From Streptomyces sp. NBC_00271 (GTDB lineage Bacteria; Actinomycetota; Actinomycetes; Streptomycetales; Streptomycetaceae): DNA of 64,000 nt. The notes below the pieces were generated by a model. That model did not search any database. It was not told the origin of the DNA and was given only the letters and a program-made list of their open reading frames with translations. The number at the start of each line of letters is the position of its first letter. The stretch's first letter is position 1. The stretch is taken from the NCBI RefSeq assembly GCF_036178845.1, contig NZ_CP108071.1:124001-188000 (forward strand), in the 5' to 3' direction. The position numbers and the translations under genes were made by a program. This document shows positions 50,293 to 58,675 of the stretch, piece by piece.

Positions 50293-51863
50293 CAGAGCTC
50301 TTCCTTCTCATCGGCGATGCCGAAGTTGGACCAGGCGGAGGTGCCCGGCTGCAGACTGTGATCTTCGGAAGGCCGCGTGGGCTCGACCGTTTCCAGGCCG
50401 ACTTGGTAGGTGAGGATGCGGATCAGGTCGTTCTCCGCAAACCGTCCGGCGATCGCCGCCGACCCCAGGGCCCGGTCGACATCGGCGGCGGAGTGCAGCT
50501 TGGCCAGCGCGACCGCCTCGGCCATCTTCGACTTGACCCTGCGAGCTCCGGCCGCCCCGGCCTCGATCAGCCAGGACGCAGCCCCGGGACCGAGCGCGAG
50601 GAAGGCCGCCTCCTCGGCGGAGTTCGCCCGCGGAGTCCGGGCGCCCTCCTTGTCCTCCCTCGGCGGGTAGTGCTCGTCCTTGATCTGTGGACTGCCGGGA
50701 GTCGAGCGGTCGCGGCGGGCGACCTCGGCCGGCCCGTCCTCGCCGACCGCGGTGACGACCAGCTCGTCGCCGTTGAAACGGGCCCAGACCCGGGTGTCGA
50801 CGAGCTGGTGCGGGACCGAATACCGCACCCCCTCAACGGAGATCGTGGCGTCCCAGTTCACCCGCCGCGTGGTGCCGAACGCGACCGCGAACGGCTCCCT
50901 CGGCAGCGGATGCAATCGCCCGCGTTCCTCCGCGAGGGCCTCGGCCGGCTTGCGCCGGGTCGCCCGGTGGACCCGCGTGTTGACCTCCTCGCAGAAGTCA
51001 CGGCAGGCCGCCTCCAGATGCCCGAACGACCCGTACTGCTCAAGCAGGTTGGCGTCGGTCGGCACCAGATCGGCCTTCGCGATGCGGACGGTCGCCTCGG
51101 ATCCGCCCTTGGTTTCCGGGTCGGCCGGCAGACAAGTACGGATGGTCAGTCCGTAGTGTCGGGCGACCTCGACGATCTCCGGGTTGCGGACTGCGATGTT
51201 CGCGACGTGCATCGTGGTGACCGTCTTCTCGTTGTCGGTCAGCGCATAGGCCGGCACCCCTCCTATTCGCCGCAAAGTGGTGTCCAGGCAGGCCACGATC
51301 GTCGGCAGAGTCTTGTCGAACACCGGGATGACGACGCGGAACCGGGACCAGGCCAGCCAGGCGCACCACAACGAAGTACGGCGTCCGCCGATCCGCGGCC
51401 CCTCTCCCCAGTCCCACTGCAGCCACAATCCGGGTTCGGTGATCCACGGCCGATAGACCCGCCGTGCTCCGGCCCGCAGGCTTACCTTGACCTCCGCGAC
51501 CACCCGCCGGGTGGTCCTTTCCCCGCCTGTGAAGCCCATCGCCGTGATCCGCCGGTGCACGACATCGGCACGGATCCGGCCGTGGGAGTTGACCACCAAC
51601 TCCTCGATCTTCGCGAGGTATTCGTCGATCGGGCGGGCCCGGTGCTGCCGCTCGGTCGGGCTCTTGCCCTCGGCCCGAGCCTGCACATACCGGGCCACCG
51701 TGTGGTGGTCGCAGCCGGCCAGCTCGGCCGCAGCTCGGTAACTCCCCGTGAGGTCGTATGCCTCGAGGATCTCCATGATCTCCCTGCTGTTCTTCACACC
51801 GGCCAGCTTCGCTGACCGGTATCGGTCCAGGTCCGGGGAGATATCTAGCCGTCCGTGGGGCAA
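50292..51863 (-). CDS. istA: IS21 transposase IstA
   Basis: 523-residue DDE transposase. N-terminal helix-turn-helix (AYDLTGSYRAAAELAGCDHH); catalytic Asp in WLQWDWGEGPRIGGRR and in AYALTDNEKTVTTMHV; acidic residue in PADPETKGGSEATVRIAKAD. Ends in a charged tail (SNFGIADEKEEL). The frame is intact. Confidence 0.92.
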   Translation of the reverse strand: MPHGRLDISPDLDRYRSAKLAGVKNSREIMEILEAYDLTGSYRAAAELAGCDHHTVARYVQARAEGKSPTERQHRARPIDEYLAKIEELVVNSHGRIRADVVHRRITAMGFTGGERTTRRVVAEVKVSLRAGARRVYRPWITEPGLWLQWDWGEGPRIGGRRTSLWCAWLAWSRFRVVIPVFDKTLPTIVACLDTTLRRIGGVPAYALTDNEKTVTTMHVANIAVRNPEIVEVARHYGLTIRTCLPADPETKGGSEATVRIAKADLVPTDANLLEQYGSFGHLEAACRDFCEEVNTRVHRATRRKPAEALAEERGRLHPLPREPFAVAFGTTRRVNWDATISVEGVRYSVPHQLVDTRVWARFNGDELVVTAVGEDGPAEVARRDRSTPGSPQIKDEHYPPREDKEGARTPRANSAEEAAFLALGPGAASWLIEAGAAGARRVKSKMAEAVALAKLHSAADVDRALGSAAIAGRFAENDLIRILTYQVGLETVEPTRPSEDHSLQPGTSAWSNFGIADEKEEL

Positions 51864-51931
51864 TCCTTGGCCACGGGTGGGGCGCTAAGTGGCCGCCTAC
51901 GGGGAGTATCTACTGACCGCCGTCAGGGCAG

Positions 51932-52495
51932 CTCGACGACGACCTTGAGCGCCGATGTCCTTCCATTTCGTGTATCCCGCCGCACAGCCCCGCGGCCGGT
52001 CGTGGGCGGCAACGACTCCACGAAGACTGAGCGGCGGGCCGGGCGCCCTCAGCCCAAGCGACAAGTTCTCGGCGTGCTTTGAAGCGTGACCCCCTTTCGG
52101 TCGAGGAAACAGTGATCCCTTCCGTGATCAAGTGAAGGAGATCGCGCGGTGTCCGGGGATCACCCGCACCCCGTGCGGCGCGCTGCGGCCAGCGATGATC
52201 CGCCGAAGTACTGGCGGGCGCTTTTCCGGCGCATCAGGCAGCCCGGCCGCCCGCCGGTACTGGTGATGATGGACATCATCGCGGCCCGGTCGGCCTCCCA
52301 CCGATCAGCAGGGCGGGCGTCCAGCGTGCGGCGGAGTGCGCCCCTCGCAACTGCGCATGGGGAATCTCGCACGGCCCGCGCACGGCGCAGTCGACCCGTG
52401 ACAGAGGCAGGGCCGGCGGCCCCTGCCGGCAGCAGGCCGAGCGGCCCCTGATGGTGGACGTGATCCCCATCACTGAGGTGAACCCCTCAGCCGTC
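51932..52495. other. Intergenic, no secure gene
   Basis: 564 bp between the IS21 target duplication and the next regulator's control site. The minus strand next to the insertion reads AGYTKWKDIGAQGRRRAA, possibly the end of a lost gene. Nothing else stands out. Confidence 0.35.
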
Positions 52496-52538
52496 AGTCG
52501 ACATACTCAAGCACGACTGGAATCAGCCACACAGGATG
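52496..52538 (+). promoter_or_regulatory. Palindrome-type site of LAL gene, leaderless start
   Basis: AGTCGACATACT followed by CAAGCACG (52496-52515). The spacing to ATG 52544 (36 bases) equals that at the leaderless epoxide-hydrolase promoter (37), so the same geometry is inferred. The -10 (AGGATG) is poor. Confidence 0.45.
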
Positions 52539-52543
52539 GGTTC

Positions 52544-55492
52544 ATGGATCGTTCAACGAACAGCTGGATCGCTGCGGGAGCAGGATCTGGCCCGAACATC
52601 GGACGCGTTGTCCCCGAAGGTGACGTCGAGGTGCGAGCGCCCGGAGGGCCGACGTCACGGGAACAGAATCTGCCCGGTGGAAAGGACCCATGGATCGTCG
52701 CGGACGCCGCTTACGGACCGCAGGGACCCACGTCCCCCTTGGTGGGGCGGGAGCGCGAGCTGCGGGTACTCGACGCCTTTCTCACTGGGCCGAACCCAAG
52801 GGGACCGATCCTGGTACTGCGCGGCGACCCGGGCATGGGCAAGACAATGCTTCTGCGCGCGGCCGCGGCACGTGCCGAAGCTGCGGGTACCCGGGCGCTG
52901 CGGGCGTCCGGAGTGGAGTTCGAGAGGGAATTCGCCTTCTCAGGGCTACACCAGCTACTCCGACCCCTGCAGCGTCACCTGGGCTGTTTGGAACCAGTGG
53001 AGCGCAACGTACTGGCACAGGTTCTCGGACTGGCCGAGGCGGCACGGCCGAGCAGGCTCGCGATCTCGTCGGCCACGCTGGCTCTCCTGGACGCAGCGGC
53101 TGTCCACTCCGCGCTGCTGCTGGTCGTGGACGACATACATTGGATGGATCGCTCCTCGGCGGAGATTCTCGGGTTCGTCGCCCGCAGGCTCGATCAACGT
53201 CGCATCCTCGTGCTTGCGGCAACCCGCTCAGGCCACGAGAGTCCGTTCGATCAAGCACGATTTCCTGAATGCGCTCTGGAGCCCCTGGACGGAGACTCGG
53301 CCCGCCGGTTGCTGGAGGATCGGTATCCACACCTGGCCCCATCTGTCCAGCAGTCTCTTCTCACCGACGCCGCCGGAAACCCTCTCGCCCTTCTGGAACT
53401 GGCCTCCTCGCTCAGCGACCGGCAGCTCACCGGCCTCGACGAGCTCCCGGCCTCGCTGCCCGTGAGCCATCGGCTGCGGATGCTCTTCGCCGGCCGCGTG
53501 AGCACTCTGCCCAGTGCCGCCGCCCACGTGTTGCTGCTCGCCGCGCTGGAAGGCTCTGGTGACCTGGTCATCGTCGAGGCTGCGGCGGGCGACAGTTGGG
53601 ACCAAGCAGGTCTGGCGGCCGCGGAGGCGGCCGATCTGATCCGCGTGGGAGACAACAACCTGAGTTTCCGTCACCCCCTCATTCGCTCCGCGATCGTGCA
53701 GATGTCCTCTCCATCGGCGCGCCGCGACGCTCACCGAGCCCTGGCTGGATGCCTCGTACGAGACCCCGAGCGGCAAGCGTGGCACCTGGCCGGAGGGTCT
53801 GTGGAACCCGACGAGGCGGTCGCCCAGGCCCTGGAAGAAGCGGCCCGGCGTGCCGCCGGCCGCGGTGGGGCCACCGTCGCCATCACCGCGCTCGTACGGG
53901 CGGCGGAACTGAGTCCCGACCCTGCCGACCGGGCCCGCAGGCTGACGGAGGCCGCTTATACCGCCAACCACACCGCCCAGTTCGACCGCGCTGCAAGCCT
54001 GCTGGACAAAGCCCAGCGAGCCTGCGGAAATCCCCGGGACTTCGCTCGCGCGGCAGGGACAGCCACGGCGTATCTGCAACTCCACCACGAGGGCGACATC
54101 GACGCCGCACACCGTCTGCTGCTGTGGCTGCTCCAGGACGATGACGCCATCCCCAGCGACGGTGTGAAGAGCGACCGTGCCACCAACGAAGCGCTGTACA
54201 CCATGCTCTTTGCCTGCTTCAGCGGAGGCCGGGAGGTCCTGTGGGATGCCTACGACGAGGTGTTGCTCCGCCATGCCGACGAGGCATCGGACGACCTGGC
54301 GTTCTACGGGGATGCCTTCGCTGCCGCCCAGGCCGACAGCGTGCGCGCGCGTCTACGGGAACAGCTCGCAACGCTTCCCGAAGACGGCGACTTCTGGCGT
54401 CTGCCACGACTGGGCCTCGCCGCCGTCCAGATCGATGCGCTCGACGAGTGCCGCCCACGACTCAGACGCACTGTCGAGCGTGAACGCGACGGTGGCGCGG
54501 TGGCCCCACAGCTCGCCTGTCTGATCCTCCTCTCGATCGAAGCCCGGCTCGCCGGACGGTGGGACGAGAGCCAGGCCCTCGCCGGCCAGGGAGCTGAGAT
54601 CGCCGAGGCGAGTAGGTATCCGCTCTACAGCTGCATTCTGCGGTGCCAGTCCATGCTCGTCGCGGCCAACCGGGGACAGACGCGTACAACGCAGCAGTTG
54701 GCCTGGGAACTCACAGCGTGGGCCGGCCCCCGACGTGTGGGCCTGGCGATGGCTGCGGTCCTGCAGGCGCGCACCATCCTGGCCCTGGGAGAGGACAGCT
54801 ACGAGGAGGCGTACACCCACGCGTCACGCGTCACGCCGCCCGGCGTGCTGTCTCCCCGTATCCACTACACGGCGGGCATGGTGATGGACCTGGTCGAGGC
54901 GGCGGTGCGCACCGGGCGGATGGCAGAGGCCCGAGCACATGTGGCTGCGGCACAACAGGCACAGATCGCTGGGATCTCATCCAGGCTGGACCTGCTGACG
55001 AGCGGTGCCGCGGCCCTGGCCGCCGACGATGAGGAGACCGGAAGCATCTTCGCCGACGCTCTGGCCAAGCCCGGCGCCAGCCGCTGGCCCTTTGAGCGCG
55101 CCCGCGTCGAGCTCTACTACGGCTGCTGGCTGCGCCGATCGCGTGATCTCACCGGATCGCGAGCGCACCTGCGCTCCGCGCTGAAGACCTTCACGAGCCT
55201 GGGCGCCGTGTCCTGGGCCGCCCGGGCGGAGCGCGAGCTGCGCGCGACCGGTGTCAGCCTGACCCGCTCGCCCGATGGGCGAGCCGTACTGACTCCCCAG
55301 GAGTGGCAGATCGCCACGCTCGCGGCAAGCGGTATGACGAACAAGCAAATCGGTGAGCGACTCTCTCTGTCCCCTCGCACGGTCGGCAGCCACCTCTACC
55401 GGCTCTTCCCCAAATTGGGCATCGCTTCGCGATCCGCGGTCCGCCGGGCTCTCGAGGGCGTCACCGACCCTGGCCAGGAAGCCGACCGGTGA
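52544..55492 (+). CDS. LAL-type LuxR regulator (ATPase, about 980 aa)
   Basis: N-terminal STAND ATPase with Walker A LRGDPGMGKTMLLRAAAARA and Walker B LLLVVDDIHWMDRSSAE; long TPR-like helical region; C-terminal LuxR helix-turn-helix (LTPQEWQIATLAASGMTNKQ, IGERLSLSPRTVGSHLYRLF). It is less similar to the other three LAL proteins here than they are to one another. I choose ATG 52544 (MDRSTNSW), because the regulatory site at 52496 lies inside the longer frame that begins at 52451. It converges with the LAL gene ending at 55540. It may regulate itself through that site. Confidence 0.88.
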   Translation: MDRSTNSWIAAGAGSGPNIGRVVPEGDVEVRAPGGPTSREQNLPGGKDPWIVADAAYGPQGPTSPLVGRERELRVLDAFLTGPNPRGPILVLRGDPGMGKTMLLRAAAARAEAAGTRALRASGVEFEREFAFSGLHQLLRPLQRHLGCLEPVERNVLAQVLGLAEAARPSRLAISSATLALLDAAAVHSALLLVVDDIHWMDRSSAEILGFVARRLDQRRILVLAATRSGHESPFDQARFPECALEPLDGDSARRLLEDRYPHLAPSVQQSLLTDAAGNPLALLELASSLSDRQLTGLDELPASLPVSHRLRMLFAGRVSTLPSAAAHVLLLAALEGSGDLVIVEAAAGDSWDQAGLAAAEAADLIRVGDNNLSFRHPLIRSAIVQMSSPSARRDAHRALAGCLVRDPERQAWHLAGGSVEPDEAVAQALEEAARRAAGRGGATVAITALVRAAELSPDPADRARRLTEAAYTANHTAQFDRAASLLDKAQRACGNPRDFARAAGTATAYLQLHHEGDIDAAHRLLLWLLQDDDAIPSDGVKSDRATNEALYTMLFACFSGGREVLWDAYDEVLLRHADEASDDLAFYGDAFAAAQADSVRARLREQLATLPEDGDFWRLPRLGLAAVQIDALDECRPRLRRTVERERDGGAVAPQLACLILLSIEARLAGRWDESQALAGQGAEIAEASRYPLYSCILRCQSMLVAANRGQTRTTQQLAWELTAWAGPRRVGLAMAAVLQARTILALGEDSYEEAYTHASRVTPPGVLSPRIHYTAGMVMDLVEAAVRTGRMAEARAHVAAAQQAQIAGISSRLDLLTSGAAALAADDEETGSIFADALAKPGASRWPFERARVELYYGCWLRRSRDLTGSRAHLRSALKTFTSLGAVSWAARAERELRATGVSLTRSPDGRAVLTPQEWQIATLAASGMTNKQIGERLSLSPRTVGSHLYRLFPKLGIASRSAVRRALEGVTDPGQEADR

Positions 55493-55539
55493 ATCCACCG
55501 ACACGGCATCACGGACACGGCACGGCCGACGGGCTTCGG

Positions 55540-58311
55540 CTATTCCACGGGACTGACGTCCTCGACTTCTCCGGTCAGGCTGGAGGCCAGCTGCCCTCGG
55601 GAGGTGATGTTCAGTTTCGGGAAGATGCGATAGAGATGTGAGCCGACGGTGCGGGGGGAGAGGAAGAGCCGCTGAGCGATCTCGCGGTTGGACAGGCCGT
55701 CGGCCGCTAGCCGGGCGATCTGCAACTCCTGTGTGGAGAGCACGTCCTGAACAGACCGGACACGGGTGGGCGCCCGTTCGCCGGCCGCACGAAGCTCGAT
55801 GCGGGCCTGCTCGGCCCACGCCCTCGCTCCCATCAGGTCGAAGACAGTCCGCGCGTTGCGCAGCGGCTCCCGTGACTCGAGGGCCCGCCGCCTGCGCCGC
55901 AGCCAGCTCCCGAAGGCCAGCTGGACGCGGGCCTTGACCCATGGCCAGCGCGTGAGGTCGGCTCTCAGCGCCGACAGGAACAGGTCCTCTGCCTCACCGT
56001 CCTCGGCCAGTACCGCACGCGCGTAAAGGAGTTGAACGTGCAGGAGCGGAGAGGGAGTGATCAGCGCGACGTCCTCCATCTCGGCAAGAATGCGACGGGC
56101 GTCGTCGCGGCGATCGGCGTGGACGGCGGCCTCGGCAAGGAACATCAGACCGGAGAAACGTTCCCTCTGGTGGTAGCAGGGTTCGAGCGGGTCGAAGAGC
56201 CGCTCCAGGGCTTCGTAGGCGTCACCGAACCCGCCCGCACTGATCCATGCGTAGCCGCGAGCAAGCTGCGCGCAGGCCAGGAAGTCGTTGAGGTTGCGAA
56301 GAACGGGGGACACTTCGGCTTGCGAAGCCAGTGCCAGTGCCTGTTCGACGTCCCCTCGCAGTCCGGCCGCCCTGCCGTAGTTGACCAGCTGCCCGATGCC
56401 CCACATCGACTGTCCGGTCTCCAGAGCAATCCGGCCCGCCTCCTCCGAGGCCGCTGCGACGCGTTCCCAGTCTCCCAGGTCCAGGCGGACCGGGCACTGC
56501 ATACCGAGCACATGAGGGAGCAGGCCGAGACGTCCTTGGTCACGGAGTCTGGTCTCGGACCGGTCGAGGAAGTCAGCTGCCCGGACCTGGTCGCCGACCG
56601 CATGGGCCGCCATGCCGAACAGACGCAGCGCGTCCGCGTCGGTCACGCTCTCCAGGACGACGCCGGACAGGCGTTCCATGACGACACGGCCGCAGAGCAC
56701 CGGTTCCGCCACGGCCAGGGTAGCGACATGGCGTGGGTCCTCCCGGACATTGGCGAGCTCCTCGGCGGTCTTCACCACGAGTGCGCGGGCGGCCTGGCCG
56801 GTGTCGGCCCACCAGCAGCGGAGCGCGGCACCCAGCAGAAGGTTGAGGGCAAGGTCGCAGTCGTCGGCCGCGGCGGCTTGCCGGGCGCTGCCGCACAGTT
56901 GCGTGACGCGTGCGGCGTCACCGGGTACACCGTCGTTGAAGATCTCCCGCAGCCACTCCATGCGCGCCTGGTCCAGATCCGAGAGCGGGCTGTGCGCCGC
57001 CGCATCGAGCAGACGCTGAACCATGTCCGGGCGCCCGAGCCCGAAGGCTTGTTCCGCGGCGAGGAGCAGGCGGCGGCCGCGGCGGGCCGGCTCGGCGGTC
57101 AGCTGGGCGGAACGTTCAAGAGCCCAGATGGCGGAGATCGGGGAGCCCCGGTGCAGGGCGATCTCGTGGCTGGTCTCGAGCTCGTCGGCGATCTCGTCGT
57201 CGGGTCCGACGATCGCCTGTGCGCGGTGCCAGGTGCGCCGGTAGGGCTCGTCCGCCAGCACCGTGGCGAGCGCGGCGTGGGCCGCCTGGCGACGGGTCGC
57301 GCCGTGGGACTGGAGGACGGCCGAGCGCACCAGGGGATGACGGAACCTGATGCGCATCTCATCGAAGCGCAGCAGCCCGGCCTCGGCCGCGGCTTCAAGG
57401 TCCCCGATGCTCACCTCGTGACCGGTCAGTACCGAGGCGGCGGCGATGACGTGGGACACCTCGCCGCCCGAGTCGACTGCGGCGACCAGCACCGCGGCAG
57501 AGGTGGACGGGGCCAGCTGGGAGATGCGACCGGCGAAGGCTGCCTCGAGCCGGGCGGTCAACGGCATGAACGAGGGACTGGGGTGTGCGCCGGTGTCGCT
57601 CGTACGACGCCAGGCGACCGGCAGCTCCACCAGGGCCAAGGGGTTGCCTCGGGCTGCCCGCAGGATCCGGTCGCGATCGGAGGGGCTCAGGTTGTCGGCA
57701 TGGACCGACAGAACCTCGCAGGCCGAGGCGTCGTCGAGGCCCTGGACTTCCAGTTCCAGGAGACCGGAGGTGATGAAGGGGCCGGTGTGGCCCTTGCGTA
57801 TGGCGCCGAGTACGACGATCGGATCGCGGCTGATGCGTCGTGCGAGGAACGCGATGGCGTCGTGGGTGGGCTGGTCCAGCCACTGCACGTCATCGACGGC
57901 GACGAGCAGGGGGCGCTCCGCCGCCACGTCTGTCAGGAGATTCAAGGTCGCGAGGGCGATGAGGGTCGGCTCCGGTGGCAGCCCCTCCTGGACGCCGAAG
58001 GCCGACATCAATGCGCGGTGCTGGGGGGAAGGAAGGCCTTCGGCAGCTCCCAGGACCGGTCTCAGGAGTTGATGCAAACCCGCGAACGGCACCAGGCTCT
58101 CGGACTCGACGCCCACTGCTTGCAGGATCTGCAGACCCTGGCCGCGGGCGTGTCGAGCTGCAGCGGCCAGGAGTGTCGACTTGCCGATTCCCGCTTCACC
58201 GACGATGGCCGCCGCTCCGCCACGCTCGGCAACATGCTCGGCGAGGTCGGTCAGCACACGTAGCTCGGCGTCCCTACCAATGACGGTGGGCGGAAGATAC
58301 GCCGGTTCCAT
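55540..58311 (-). CDS. LAL-type LuxR regulator (ATPase, 923 aa)
   Basis: STAND ATPase (AAIVGEAGIGKSTLLAAAAR; LLVAVDDVQWLDQPTHDAIA), helical region with YRRTWHRAQAIVGPDDEIAD and ALRCWWADTGQAARA, and a C-terminal LuxR helix-turn-helix (LSTQELQIARLAADGLSNRE, IAQRLFLSPRTVGSHLYRIF). Close paralogue of the protein at 35869-38607. Start ATG 58311 (MEPAYLPPT) is preferred over the upstream frame because it aligns with the ATPase start of its relatives. Confidence 0.92.
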   Translation of the reverse strand: MEPAYLPPTVIGRDAELRVLTDLAEHVAERGGAAAIVGEAGIGKSTLLAAAARHARGQGLQILQAVGVESESLVPFAGLHQLLRPVLGAAEGLPSPQHRALMSAFGVQEGLPPEPTLIALATLNLLTDVAAERPLLVAVDDVQWLDQPTHDAIAFLARRISRDPIVVLGAIRKGHTGPFITSGLLELEVQGLDDASACEVLSVHADNLSPSDRDRILRAARGNPLALVELPVAWRRTSDTGAHPSPSFMPLTARLEAAFAGRISQLAPSTSAAVLVAAVDSGGEVSHVIAAASVLTGHEVSIGDLEAAAEAGLLRFDEMRIRFRHPLVRSAVLQSHGATRRQAAHAALATVLADEPYRRTWHRAQAIVGPDDEIADELETSHEIALHRGSPISAIWALERSAQLTAEPARRGRRLLLAAEQAFGLGRPDMVQRLLDAAAHSPLSDLDQARMEWLREIFNDGVPGDAARVTQLCGSARQAAAADDCDLALNLLLGAALRCWWADTGQAARALVVKTAEELANVREDPRHVATLAVAEPVLCGRVVMERLSGVVLESVTDADALRLFGMAAHAVGDQVRAADFLDRSETRLRDQGRLGLLPHVLGMQCPVRLDLGDWERVAAASEEAGRIALETGQSMWGIGQLVNYGRAAGLRGDVEQALALASQAEVSPVLRNLNDFLACAQLARGYAWISAGGFGDAYEALERLFDPLEPCYHQRERFSGLMFLAEAAVHADRRDDARRILAEMEDVALITPSPLLHVQLLYARAVLAEDGEAEDLFLSALRADLTRWPWVKARVQLAFGSWLRRRRRALESREPLRNARTVFDLMGARAWAEQARIELRAAGERAPTRVRSVQDVLSTQELQIARLAADGLSNREIAQRLFLSPRTVGSHLYRIFPKLNITSRGQLASSLTGEVEDVSPVE

Positions 58312-58675
58312 CGCTGTGAATGTCAACGCGTGTCCTGTCTGGGCGCCGTATGGCCGGCACGAGAGAACATCGACGTCAGCGCGCCCAGCCACGCTCAGGC
58401 TACAACGCGGAGTGGTCCTGCCGCAGAGGCGCTGAGCCAGGGTTTTATGGACCTTGACGACCGGTGGCGCAGGCCTGGCAGGGCCCCACGGCGAGCAAAT
58501 CCGTGGGGTCCTTCCAGGCCTTCGGACCGTTCGATCTTGAAAATATTGCGAATCGACGTTCGCGGCCGCAAGGCCTGTCGATGACCACGCGGGACGCAGT
58601 GACGATCACCGCTGCACGGAAGGGTGGACAGATCAGCCACCAGGTTCAGCTCGCTCCTGAGACACCGGGGGCAAT
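58312..58675. other. Intergenic between two LAL genes
   Basis: 364 bp. It contains no helix-turn-helix coding remnant that would complete the LAL gene ending at 58676. An A/T-rich patch (TTGAAAATATTGCG at 58537-58550) is unusual for this DNA. Confidence 0.45.

Larger units (their letters stand above)
49390..51925 (-). mobile_element. Complete IS21-family element, copy 2
   Basis: The ends match as inverted repeats: TGTCAACGGCCACTCAGTTC, continuing TCCCCGGAGGCGGCCAG, on the left. The reverse complement of the right end is TGACGGCGGTCAGTAGATAC, continuing TCCCCGTAGGCGGCCAC. GGGCAG is duplicated on both sides (49384-49389 and 51926-51931). Inside each end the CGGCCAG/TCTCCCC units repeat two to four times, as is usual for IstA binding sites. 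Both genes are intact. Confidence 0.9.
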
